From: Flavobacterium psychrophilum
Lineage (GTDB): Bacteria > Bacteroidota > Bacteroidia > Flavobacteriales > Flavobacteriaceae
Assembly (NCBI GenBank): GCA_020720185.1
Contig: DYPB01000038.1
Location: 1 to 18,252, forward strand
Reading direction: 5' to 3'
Length of the DNA: 18,252 nucleotides
Position numbers and translations under genes: made by a program. Positions within the stretch are counted from its first letter, which is position 1. Each line of letters starts with the position of its first letter. Positions 7,678 to 14,752 of this stretch are shown one piece after another. The notes beneath the pieces are model-generated. The model saw nothing but the letters and a program-made list of their open reading frames with translations. It made no database searches and was not told the DNA's origin.

Positions 7678-8151
7678 ATGAATATAAAACTTATTGCTAT
7701 TGGTAAAACTGACAATAAAAATTTACAACTTTTAATTGATGAATATACTAAAAGACTATCTTTTTATATCAAATTTGAATTAGAAATTATTGCAGATATT
7801 AAAAATGTAAAAAACTTATCCGAAAGTCAGCAAAGAGAGAAAGAAGGTGAACTAATTTTGTCAAAATTAACACAAACTGATCAGTTAATTTTATTAGACG
7901 AGAACGGAAAAAGCTTTTCAAGTATTGAATTTGCTGATAATTTACAAAAAAAAATGAACTCCGGAATAAAAACATTAGTATTTGTTATTGGTGGTCCTTA
8001 CGGCTTTTCTGATGCTGTTTATAACGAATCTTTCGGTAAAATATCATTGTCAAAGATGACATTTTCACATCAAATGGTTCGTTTGTTTTTTATAGAACAG
8101 TTGTACCGTGGGTTTACAATTTTAAAAGGTGAGCCGTATCATCATAATTAA
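7678..8151 (+). CDS. rlmH: 23S rRNA (pseudouridine1915-N3)-methyltransferase
   Basis: RlmH is a SPOUT-class methyltransferase that methylates pseudouridine 1915 in helix 69 of 23S rRNA using SAM, acting on assembled 70S ribosomes. This 157-residue protein has the usual family length. Diagnostic regions include the N-terminal MNIKLIAIGKT, the knot motif FVIGGPYGF, and the C-terminal SHQMVRLFFIEQLYRGF followed by GEPYHHN. I chose the ATG at 7678, since the upstream TTG at 7657 lies in the preceding gene. Its stop overlaps the stop of convergent folP by four bases (8148-8151), leaving no room for a terminator between them. Confidence 0.96.
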   Translation: MNIKLIAIGKTDNKNLQLLIDEYTKRLSFYIKFELEIIADIKNVKNLSESQQREKEGELILSKLTQTDQLILLDENGKSFSSIEFADNLQKKMNSGIKTLVFVIGGPYGFSDAVYNESFGKISLSKMTFSHQMVRLFFIEQLYRGFTILKGEPYHHN

Positions 8152-8972
8152 TTCGTAATCTGTAATTGACCAAACAATTTTACACATTCAGCTGCTTCTT
8201 TAACATCGTGAACTCGTAAAATTTTTGTACCTTTTGTCAGTGCAATCATATGTAAAGCAGTTGTTCCGTTTAATGCTTTTTCAGCATTAATATTCAAAGT
8301 TTTATAAATCATTGATTTTCGAGATAAACCAACTAAAACTGGTAGTTCTAACATTTGAAAAAGTTCTATTCTTTGTAAAACTTCAAAATTCTGTTCTCTT
8401 GTTTTTGCAAAACCAAAACCTGGGTCAATTATCAAGTCTTTGATTCCAAAACTTTGTGCTAAAGCAACTTTTTTAGAAAAATAGAACAACATCTCTTTAA
8501 TAATATTATCATAATTTGTATAATTTTGCATTGACTGTGGCGTGCCTCTCATGTGCATCATAATATATGGAACACTATATTTAGCAATGGTTTCAATCAT
8601 TTTATCATCTAGATCTCCTGCCGAAATGTCATTAATTATTGAAACACCATTTTCTATACAAACTCGTGCTACATCACTACGAAAGGTATCAATAGAAATT
8701 ACTACTTCAGGAAATTTTTTTAATATAATTTCGAGTATGGGTACAATTCTATTAATTTCTTCATTATAAGTTACAATTTCAGCATTTGGTTTGCTGGAAT
8801 ATGCACCTATATCAATAATAGTTGCACCGTCAGAAATCATTATTTCGGTTTGTGTTAAAAAATCAGAATCGCTTTTAAACTTTCCACCATCATAAAAAGA
8901 GTTAGGTGTAATGTTCAAAATTCCCATTATTTTTGGTGTAGATAAATCAATTATTTTTCCATTACAATTCAT
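8148..8972 (-). CDS. folP: Dihydropteroate synthase
   Basis: FolP condenses 6-hydroxymethyl-dihydropterin pyrophosphate with p-aminobenzoate to give dihydropteroate in folate synthesis, and is the target of sulfonamides. The 274-residue protein has the two family signatures: MGILNITPNSFYDGG (16-30) and GATIIDIGAYSSKP, the latter in the Bacteroidota form. It also has the pterin-pocket segment IIDPGFGFAKT and the C-terminal LVGLSRKSM. The genomic neighbourhood is the usual chromosomal one, so nothing suggests an acquired sul gene. It is divergent from the DUF1599 gene and its likely promoter overlaps that gene's promoter at 9045-9062. Confidence 0.95.
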   Translation of the reverse strand: MNCNGKIIDLSTPKIMGILNITPNSFYDGGKFKSDSDFLTQTEIMISDGATIIDIGAYSSKPNAEIVTYNEEINRIVPILEIILKKFPEVVISIDTFRSDVARVCIENGVSIINDISAGDLDDKMIETIAKYSVPYIMMHMRGTPQSMQNYTNYDNIIKEMLFYFSKKVALAQSFGIKDLIIDPGFGFAKTREQNFEVLQRIELFQMLELPVLVGLSRKSMIYKTLNINAEKALNGTTALHMIALTKGTKILRVHDVKEAAECVKLFGQLQITN

Positions 8973-9044
8973 TGATAATCAGATGATATTTATAGGTTAA
9001 AGTTAATGAAATTAATTATAAATTTTTATTTCGAATAAATATAT

Positions 9045-9052
9045 TATTTTTG
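9045..9052 (+). promoter_or_regulatory. Promoter -7 element of the DUF1599-tpiA operon
   Basis: TATTTTTG matches TAnnTTTG and ends 19 bp before the ATG at 9072. No strong -33 TTTG is visible about 19 bp upstream. Confidence 0.5.
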
Positions 9053-9054
9053 TA

Positions 9055-9062
9055 CAAATATA
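9055..9062 (-). promoter_or_regulatory. Candidate promoter -7 element of folP
   Basis: On the minus strand this reads TATATTTG, a match to TAnnTTTG, 82 bp upstream of the folP ATG. It is only 2 bp from the plus-strand -7 element, so the two promoters would compete for polymerase. The -33 position would fall within the start of the DUF1599 gene and shows only a partial match. Confidence 0.4.
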
Positions 9063-9071
9063 AATCATAAA

Positions 9072-9608
9072 ATGAAGAATACTTCGCAAGAATATGACAA
9101 AATTATTCAAATTTGTCGGACGCTTTTTATTAATAAGATGAAAGATTATGGATGTGCTTGGAGAATTTTGCGTTTGCCATCATTAACCGATCAAATTTTT
9201 ATTAAAGCACAAAGAATCAGAAGTTTACAGGAAAATAAAATCCGTAAAATTGATGAAGATGAAACGAGCGAATTTATCGGAATTATTAATTATGCCATAA
9301 TTGCTTTAATTCAATTAGAATTAGGCGTTGCAGATCAGCCAGATTTATTGATTGAAAAAGCAACAGCTTTATACGATGAAAAGATTAATTTGACCAAACA
9401 ATTAATGGAAGATAAAAATCATGATTATGGAGAAGCTTGGCGAGAAATGAGAGTTTCATCTTTAACCGATTTAATTTTACAAAAGTTATTAAGAGTCAAA
9501 CAAATAGAAGATAATTTAGGAAAAACTTTAGTCTCCGAAGGAATTGATGCAAACTATCAAGATGTGATAAATTATTCTGTTTTTGCATTAATTTTAATTA
9601 AAAAATAA
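9072..9608 (+). CDS. DUF1599 (Nmad1-like) protein with duplicated domain
   Basis: This is a 178-residue soluble protein made of two homologous halves offset by 93 residues. The first has DYGxAWR at 25-31 and SLTD at 37-40; the second has DYGxAWR at 118-124 and SLTD at 130-133. Each half is followed by a basic helix of the type QRIRSLQ or LRVKQIE and then an INY helix. This matches the DUF1599 family, also called nucleotide-modification-associated domain 1. The biochemical function is not established; the name comes from genomic association with modified-base pathways. The gene is divergent from folP and leads an operon with the DoxX-thioredoxin, TlpA and tpiA genes (4-bp gap to the next). The ATG at 9072 is supported by the promoter just upstream. 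Confidence 0.85.
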   Translation: MKNTSQEYDKIIQICRTLFINKMKDYGCAWRILRLPSLTDQIFIKAQRIRSLQENKIRKIDEDETSEFIGIINYAIIALIQLELGVADQPDLLIEKATALYDEKINLTKQLMEDKNHDYGEAWREMRVSSLTDLILQKLLRVKQIEDNLGKTLVSEGIDANYQDVINYSVFALILIKK

Positions 9609-9612
9609 ACAA

Positions 9613-10689
9613 ATGAACAGTTCTAAAAAACAAATTCTATGGGCAATTAGAGCAATTATTGCATTCTTATTTTTACTTTCTGCGGTTGCAAAATTGTATC
9701 CATCACCTTATTATGCAATTTCAACTTTTGAATTCAGTCAATTATATCCATTAGGGTTTTCAGAAAAATTAGCCGCTTATTTTTCTAGAATTTTAATTGG
9801 ATTTGAGTTTGCATTAGGAATTTTAATTTTACAAAAACATTATTTAAAAAAGATTGTAATTCCTGCAACTCTATTAATGTTAGCTGTTTTTACAACCCAT
9901 CTAACCGTTGTTTCATTTATAACTGGTGGAGATACAGGTAATTGTGGATGTTTTGGCAGTTTGCTGCCTATGACCCCAATAGAAGCTATAATAAAAAATA
10001 TAATTGCAATAATTTTATTAATAATTTTATGGAAATTATTACCAAAATACGATACTTCAAAAGATAATATTTTTGTAATAATTGCTACAGTCTTAGGACT
10101 TGTTTTAATGTTATTTATGTTAGCTCCAATCAACAAAGAAACAACATCAGATTACAGTATAACAAACTCTTCAGAAACAATTATTGATAGTTCTGCAACA
10201 AAAAACTTACCAATAGATATTGAAAAAATAACTCCAAATATTAAGATTATTCCTATAAAAAAAGAAGAGAAAGTTATAGAAAATACGACTTCAATTGTTG
10301 CCCCAAAGTCAAAATCAGGTTATACAAAATACTTCTCAAATATAGACTACGGAAGACAAATTTTATGTTTTTTTGTGGCAGGCTGCGAGCATTGTCGTGA
10401 AACTGCAAAAGAATTGACAGAAATGAAAAAAAATGATTCAAATTTTCCGAAAATACAAATTATTTTTATGGACGAAGAGGCAAATCTAATTCCAGAATTT
10501 TTTCAATTTGCTGGTTCCGAATATCCATATAAAATAATAGGTGTAATTGATTTTTGGAAACATCTCGGAACTGGAAAACAAGTGCCTGGTGTGAAGTATT
10601 TAAAAGATGGCAAAGAAATAAAATATTATTTTGGAACAGAAGGTGTTTCAAAGTTTAATGCCGATGAATTTAAAAAAATAATTAATTAA
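9613..10689 (+). CDS. DoxX/MauE-like membrane protein fused to a thioredoxin-like domain
   Basis: This is a 358-residue protein with an N-terminal membrane domain of about five helices (within residues 8-170) of the DoxX/MauE type. It includes a CGCFG motif (111-115) next to a membrane helix, as in MauE-like proteins. A polar linker follows (about 175-240), then a thioredoxin-like domain with CEHC (Cys258, Cys261) in FFVAGCEHCRETAKEL. It resembles the family known in Bacteroidota as BT_3928-like. The C-terminal domain should face the periplasm. Two cysteine pairs, one in the membrane part and one in the soluble part, suggest electron transfer from membrane to periplasmic thiols, as in DsbD-like systems; this is inference. 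It lies 4 bp after the DUF1599 gene and 2 bp before the TlpA-like gene. Confidence 0.82.
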   Translation: MNSSKKQILWAIRAIIAFLFLLSAVAKLYPSPYYAISTFEFSQLYPLGFSEKLAAYFSRILIGFEFALGILILQKHYLKKIVIPATLLMLAVFTTHLTVVSFITGGDTGNCGCFGSLLPMTPIEAIIKNIIAIILLIILWKLLPKYDTSKDNIFVIIATVLGLVLMLFMLAPINKETTSDYSITNSSETIIDSSATKNLPIDIEKITPNIKIIPIKKEEKVIENTTSIVAPKSKSGYTKYFSNIDYGRQILCFFVAGCEHCRETAKELTEMKKNDSNFPKIQIIFMDEEANLIPEFFQFAGSEYPYKIIGVIDFWKHLGTGKQVPGVKYLKDGKEIKYYFGTEGVSKFNADEFKKIIN

Positions 10690-10691
10690 AA

Positions 10692-11204
10692 ATGAAAAAA
10701 ATAATAGTATCAATACTCGCATTTGTAGCAATTTCGTGCAACGGACAAGAAAAACAATTTTCCGAAGAAGCACTTTCAAAAAAACTATTATCAATTGATG
10801 GAAAAAGTCAAATTCCATTTAGAACCATTTTAGAAAAACACCAAGGCAAAATCGTTGTTATAGAAATTTGGGCCTCATGGTGTAGTGATTGTGTAAAAGC
10901 AATGCCATTAATGAAAGAATTACAAAAAAACAATTTAGAACTTGATTTCATTTTTATTTCGATGGATAAAACTACTGAAAAATGGTTAGAAGGCATCAAA
11001 AAACACGAACTAAATGGAGAACATTATCTTGCAACAGATGGTATGAAAGGAGAGTTCGGAAATTCCATTAATGCTGATTGGATACCAAGATATATTGTTG
11101 TAAATAAAACAGGAAAAGTAGTTTTATATAGAGCTATTGAAACCGATTTTGAGAAGATCAACACAATTATTGATCAAATCCGAACACAAAAAACCAAAGA
11201 CTAA
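10692..11204 (+). CDS. TlpA-like thiol-disulfide lipoprotein
   Basis: This is a 170-residue thioredoxin-fold protein with the active site WASWCSDCVKAMP (Cys64, Cys67), a cis-Pro region in DWIPRYIV, and the GKVV strand that follows. The N-terminus MKKIIVSILAFVAISC ends in a lipobox (Cys16), so it should be a lipoprotein in the envelope. TlpA/ResA-like proteins usually reduce disulfides, for example in cytochrome c maturation. The CSDC dipeptide is more acidic than the common CxPC, which may change redox potential. It is 2 bp downstream of the DoxX-thioredoxin gene, its likely electron-transfer partner, and 13 bp upstream of tpiA. Confidence 0.88.
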   Translation: MKKIIVSILAFVAISCNGQEKQFSEEALSKKLLSIDGKSQIPFRTILEKHQGKIVVIEIWASWCSDCVKAMPLMKELQKNNLELDFIFISMDKTTEKWLEGIKKHELNGEHYLATDGMKGEFGNSINADWIPRYIVVNKTGKVVLYRAIETDFEKINTIIDQIRTQKTKD

Positions 11205-11217
11205 AAAAAGAAATAGA

Positions 11218-11970
11218 ATGAGAACAAAAATAGTAGCAGGAAACTGGAAAATGAACAAAAACGCAGTTCAAACAGCCGAATTATTAAACGATTTAATTCA
11301 ACAATTACCCTCAAACAAAGAAGTAGAAATTATTGTTGCTCCAACTTTTGTTAATCTATCAAATGCGGTAAAACATCTTGAAAATACTAATATTCAAATT
11401 GCTGCACAGAATATGCATCAAACTGAAAACGGTGCTTATACAGGCGAAATTTCAGCAGATATGCTAACAAATATTGGTGTAAATACTGTTATTTTAGGAC
11501 ATTCCGAACGCCGTTCTATTTTTCATGAAACCGATACAATGATTTCTTTCAAAGTAGATACTGCATTAAAACATAATATGAAAATCATTTTTTGCTTTGG
11601 CGAAGAGTTAAAAGACCGTCAAAACAAACAACATTTCAATATTATAGAAAATCAGCTTCGAGATGGATTGTTTCAGATAGATAAAGCAAATTGGAAAAAT
11701 ATTATTTTAGCATACGAACCCGTTTGGGCTATTGGAACAGGCGAAACCGCAAGTCCAGAGCAAGTACAAGAAATGCACGCATTTATTAGAGAAACAATTA
11801 GACACAACTTTGGTAGTGCTATTTCCGACGATCTATCAATTCTTTATGGCGGTAGTGTAAAGCCTGAAAACGCCAAAGAAATTTTCTCAAAACCCGATGT
11901 CGATGGCGGACTTATTGGTGGAGCAGCACTCAAAGCCCAAGATTTTGTAGCAATAGTAACGGCAGTTTAA
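11218..11970 (+). CDS. tpiA: Triose-phosphate isomerase
   Basis: TpiA interconverts dihydroxyacetone phosphate and glyceraldehyde 3-phosphate in glycolysis and gluconeogenesis in the cytoplasm. This 250-residue protein has all catalytic residues: Lys11 in GNWKMNK, His95 in ILGHSERR, and Glu167 in AYEPVWAIGTG. The phosphate-binding segments YGGSVKPENA and DGGLIGGAAL are also present. I chose the ATG at 11218 giving MRTKIVAGNWK; upstream in-frame codons belong to the overlapping end of the TlpA gene. It is the last gene of its operon, followed by a structured GC-rich element that may end transcription. Confidence 0.98.
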   Translation: MRTKIVAGNWKMNKNAVQTAELLNDLIQQLPSNKEVEIIVAPTFVNLSNAVKHLENTNIQIAAQNMHQTENGAYTGEISADMLTNIGVNTVILGHSERRSIFHETDTMISFKVDTALKHNMKIIFCFGEELKDRQNKQHFNIIENQLRDGLFQIDKANWKNIILAYEPVWAIGTGETASPEQVQEMHAFIRETIRHNFGSAISDDLSILYGGSVKPENAKEIFSKPDVDGGLIGGAALKAQDFVAIVTAV

Positions 11971-11975
11971 TTTTT

Positions 11976-12066
11976 TGGGCGTTCCGCAAGCGGCGGGCTT
12001 TTCGCTACAATCTTTTTTGTGGCAAAAAAAGCCACAAAAAAGGATTTTCGCTGCAATCCCTAACGC
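11976..12066. repeat. Structured intergenic repeat element between tpiA and prmA
   Basis: This GC-rich patch in AT-rich DNA begins GGGCGTTCCGCAAGCGGCGGG and contains a CCGC-AA-GCGG hairpin (11984-11993). It then has a perfect 11-bp inverted repeat TTTTTTGTGGC (12013-12023) / GCCACAAAAAA (12031-12041) with a 7-A loop. That hairpin is flanked by two 14-bp direct repeats with one mismatch, TTTTCGCTACAATC (11999-12012) and TTTTCGCTGCAATC (12045-12058). The wording, including the ending CAATCCCTAACGC, recalls a dispersed intergenic repeat of Bacteroidota that I know from memory only. The T/A-rich hairpin could terminate the tpiA transcript. Confidence 0.65.
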
Positions 12067-12086
12067 AAAACATAAAATAAATAAAT

Positions 12087-12094
12087 TATCTTTG
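12087..12094 (+). promoter_or_regulatory. Promoter -7 element of prmA
   Basis: TATCTTTG is a full match to TAnnTTTG. It ends 13 bp before the ATG at 12108, predicting a leader of only about ten bases or fewer. No -33 TTTG is seen. Confidence 0.5.
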
Positions 12095-12107
12095 CAAAAA
12101 AATATCA

Positions 12108-12947
12108 ATGTCAAACATCTATTTAGGTTATCATTTTACAATAGAACCAAAAGAACTTGGTTCAGAAATTCTTGTTGCCGAACTCGGGGAATTGCCCTTT
12201 GAAAGTTTCCTAGAAAGCGAATTTGGTGTAACTGCCTACATTCAGAAACAACTTTGGAATGATCAAATTTTGGACGATTTATCTATATTAAATTCACCAC
12301 AATTTGAAATATCATACAAAATCGAAGAAATAGAACCAATTAATTGGAATGAAGAATGGGAAAAGAATTTTGAACCAATTGATGTAAATGGGAAATGCCA
12401 TATTAGAGCACCATTTCATCCAAAAACAGATGCAGAATTTGATATAATTATAGAACCAAAAATGAGTTTTGGCACTGGTCATCATGAAACCACCCACATG
12501 ATGATTCAACATTTATTAGAAACTGATGTTACAAACCTAAAAACCCTAGATATGGGTTGTGGAACAGCAATATTGGCAATTCTTGCCGAAATGAAAGGAG
12601 CAAAACCTATTGATGCAATAGACATTGATAATTGGTGTTATCTAAATTCTATAGAAAATTCTGAAAGAAATAATTGCACCCAAATATCAGTTTATGAAGG
12701 AGATGCATCGTTATTAAAAAACAAAAAATATGATTTAATAATCGCAAATATCAACCGAAATATTTTGCTTAACGATATGCAAGCATACATTGATTCCTTA
12801 AACCAAAATGGAATTATTTTATTTAGCGGATTCTATGAAGAGGATATTCCATATATAGATAAATCTGCAACAGAAAAAGGTTTAACCTTCATAAAAAAAA
12901 TACAACGAAATAACTGGATTTCTTTAAAATACAGTCTAAATTCGTAA
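12108..12947 (+). CDS. prmA: Ribosomal protein L11 methyltransferase
   Basis: PrmA trimethylates lysines and the N-terminus of ribosomal protein L11 using SAM. This 279-residue protein has a small N-terminal L11-recognition domain (about 1-100), then a Rossmann methyltransferase domain. SAM motif I is LDMGCGTAIL (147-156), DAIDID lies near 167-172 for the ribose contact, and IIANINRNILL is the motif IV region. The linker contains FGTGHHETT, a conserved PrmA signature. It has its own -7 promoter element and is followed after 29 bp by clpS. Confidence 0.93.
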   Translation: MSNIYLGYHFTIEPKELGSEILVAELGELPFESFLESEFGVTAYIQKQLWNDQILDDLSILNSPQFEISYKIEEIEPINWNEEWEKNFEPIDVNGKCHIRAPFHPKTDAEFDIIIEPKMSFGTGHHETTHMMIQHLLETDVTNLKTLDMGCGTAILAILAEMKGAKPIDAIDIDNWCYLNSIENSERNNCTQISVYEGDASLLKNKKYDLIIANINRNILLNDMQAYIDSLNQNGIILFSGFYEEDIPYIDKSATEKGLTFIKKIQRNNWISLKYSLNS

Positions 12948-12976
12948 TATGCAAAGAATATTTTTATCAATAAAAA

Positions 12977-13243
12977 ATGACAGAAGTTTTACAACAAATA
13001 TCTAAGAAAGAATCAACTGCAATAAATAATGAAATCGTTTTGTACAACGATGATATTAACACATTTGATTATGTTATTGAAACACTCATTTTAGTTTGTA
13101 ATCATACCGAAATACAAGCCGAACAATGTGCTATATTAGTGCATTATAAAGGGAAATGTACTGTAAAAACAGGTAGTATTAATGAATTAAAACCACAATG
13201 TTTACAATTACTTGATGCTGGTTTGAGTGCAGAAATTATCTAA
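12977..13243 (+). CDS. clpS: ATP-dependent Clp protease adaptor ClpS
   Basis: ClpS binds destabilising N-terminal residues of N-degron substrates and delivers them to ClpA/ClpC-ClpP. The 88-residue protein has the conserved LYNDDINTFDYVIETL segment, the AEQCAILVHYKGKC helix-strand region, and the ending LLDAGLSAEII seen in Bacteroidota ClpS. The Asp pair of YNDD and the His of VHYKGK match the family's N-degron pocket and ClpA-binding surfaces. No clpA, clpC or clpP gene lies in the window. It is probably cotranscribed with prmA (29-bp gap). Confidence 0.94.
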   Translation: MTEVLQQISKKESTAINNEIVLYNDDINTFDYVIETLILVCNHTEIQAEQCAILVHYKGKCTVKTGSINELKPQCLQLLDAGLSAEII

Positions 13244-13298
13244 AAAAATTTTCTTTTCATAAGTTATTAACAATTTAATTTTTTAAGATATTTTTTTT

Positions 13299-13306
13299 TA
13301 TCTTTG
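13299..13306 (+). promoter_or_regulatory. Promoter -7 element of the LUD-cdsA-psd operon
   Basis: TATCTTTG is a full match to TAnnTTTG, 33 bp before the ATG at 13340. A TTG at 13304 lies inside this element, which argues against starting the LUD protein there. No clear -33 TTTG is seen. Confidence 0.5.
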
Positions 13307-13339
13307 TCGATTACAACTAATTTTGTGTTTAATAAAATT

Positions 13340-13939
13340 ATGAGTCTTTTAAGAAAACTATTTGGATCATCAAGTGATATACAACCTGTTGATTGTCAAT
13401 CAATACATAACGAACCACCACCATTAAACCCTGATACAATTGAGGAAAGGTTTATAGAACATTTTATGAAAAATGGCGGAAAATTTTTATTTTGTGAAAA
13501 CCTATCTGAAATAAAAGAACAATTTTTAAACATTTTAGAAGAAAATGACTGGTTTGAATGTAATGTTATGTGCAACGAAGAACAACTTTACAACATATTA
13601 GACGATAATAAATTAGATTATTCAATTTCAAAAAATCCGAAATTTTTATTTACAACCTGTGAAAGTTTAATTACCGAAGAAGGATCGATATTGTTTTCAT
13701 CAAAACAAATAAAACAACACAAACCAAATGAATTGCCAACTAACATAATCATTTTCGCATCAACAAAACAAATTGTCGAAACAAAAAGTGATGGTTTGAG
13801 AGGTATCAAAAATAAATACCAAACAGATTATCCAACGAATATAACAACCATAAAATACTTTGAAGAAGCAAAAGAACAAGAGTTCTTATACTACGGAAGT
13901 TTAGCAAAAAATTTATATTTATTGCTATTAGAAAACTAA
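13340..13939 (+). CDS. LUD domain-containing protein
   Basis: This is a 199-residue protein. After a short N-terminal basic stretch (MSLLRKLFGSS) and a linker, the sequence matches the LUD (lactate utilisation) fold: GGKFLFCENLSEI, then FLFTTCESLITEEGSILFSS, ELPTNIIIFASTKQIV, and a C-terminal helix. LUD proteins such as LutC act with Fe-S proteins LutA and LutB, but those are absent here. In Bacteroidota this stand-alone form regularly precedes cdsA (family knowledge from memory). Its role is unknown. It is the first gene of a five-gene unit and is followed by cdsA after a 3-bp gap. The ATG at 13340 follows the predicted promoter. Confidence 0.78.
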   Translation: MSLLRKLFGSSSDIQPVDCQSIHNEPPPLNPDTIEERFIEHFMKNGGKFLFCENLSEIKEQFLNILEENDWFECNVMCNEEQLYNILDDNKLDYSISKNPKFLFTTCESLITEEGSILFSSKQIKQHKPNELPTNIIIFASTKQIVETKSDGLRGIKNKYQTDYPTNITTIKYFEEAKEQEFLYYGSLAKNLYLLLLEN

Positions 13940-13942
13940 CAA

Positions 13943-14749
13943 ATGAAAGAGACATTAATCAGATTACTTTCTGGAATTGTATATGTAACTATACTAATTT
14001 TAGCAGTTTCATTTTCGCAAAATAGTTTTTTAGTGCTATTTGGTGTTTTTATGATAATTAGTATTGTAGAATTTTGCAATCTAATAAATTTGAATAAAAC
14101 ATATTCCTTAATAATTGGTATAACTTTATTTCTCTTATTTTCAATGCTCGAAATCAATAAATTAACAAAATTTATGTTGCTTTTTGCAACCTTATTTGTG
14201 TCCATAAAATTAATACTTTCTTTATTTAAGAATCAAATTATAAAATTTGATTCTAAAGCAAAATTCGTATATCTTATTGGTTATTTGATTCTTCCAATAA
14301 TAATTTTAACGAAAATTTCAATTTCAAACTACACCTCACTTTTCCAACCTCGAATAATAATCGGTGTATTTATTATTATTTGGACTAACGATACTTTTGC
14401 CTATATTGTAGGTAAATCAATTGGGAAAAATAAATTGTTTGAAATAATTTCACCAAAAAAAACTATCGAAGGATTTATTGGTGGACTAATATTTGCAGTT
14501 ATTGCTGGAATATTAATAGAAAATTTTTACATCCAAAAATCAATGTTTTTTTGGATAATAACAGCATTAATAATTGGTGTATTTGGCACTATTGGAGACT
14601 TAATTGAATCAAAATTTAAACGGCAAGCAGCCGTAAAAGATAGCGGAAAAATAATGCCCGGACACGGTGGCATACTTGACAGATTAGATAGTATTATTTT
14701 CGCCGCACCATTTATTTACTTATTTTTGCAAATTATTCAATTTTTTTAA
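13943..14749 (+). CDS. cdsA: Phosphatidate cytidylyltransferase
   Basis: CdsA makes CDP-diacylglycerol from phosphatidate and CTP, the branch point of phospholipid synthesis. This 268-residue multi-span membrane protein has about seven hydrophobic segments. Its C-terminal signature (residues 223 to about 250) contains SKFKRQAAVKDSG and PGHGGILDRLDS, matching the S-x-x-K-R-x4-K-D-x-G...P-G-H-G-G-x-x-D-R-x-D pattern of the family. The middle region WTNDTFAYIVGKSIG and SPKKTIEGFIGG is also typical. It is between the LUD gene and psd with 3-bp gaps on each side, so it is part of a phospholipid operon. Confidence 0.95.
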   Translation: MKETLIRLLSGIVYVTILILAVSFSQNSFLVLFGVFMIISIVEFCNLINLNKTYSLIIGITLFLLFSMLEINKLTKFMLLFATLFVSIKLILSLFKNQIIKFDSKAKFVYLIGYLILPIIILTKISISNYTSLFQPRIIIGVFIIIWTNDTFAYIVGKSIGKNKLFEIISPKKTIEGFIGGLIFAVIAGILIENFYIQKSMFFWIITALIIGVFGTIGDLIESKFKRQAAVKDSGKIMPGHGGILDRLDSIIFAAPFIYLFLQIIQFF

Positions 14750-14752
14750 ACT

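Noticed and set aside
8148..8972. Acquired sulfonamide-resistance gene
   Set aside because: The gene order and Bacteroidota-type motifs match the ordinary chromosomal folP; no mobile element is nearby.
11887..12202. Open frames on both strands across the tpiA-prmA intergenic element
   Set aside because: They run through the hairpin repeat and the ends of two solid genes, and their translations are lysine- and cysteine-rich shadows.
13304..13339. TTG start that would lengthen the LUD protein by twelve residues
   Set aside because: It lies inside the TATCTTTG promoter element; the ATG at 13340 gives a normal start.
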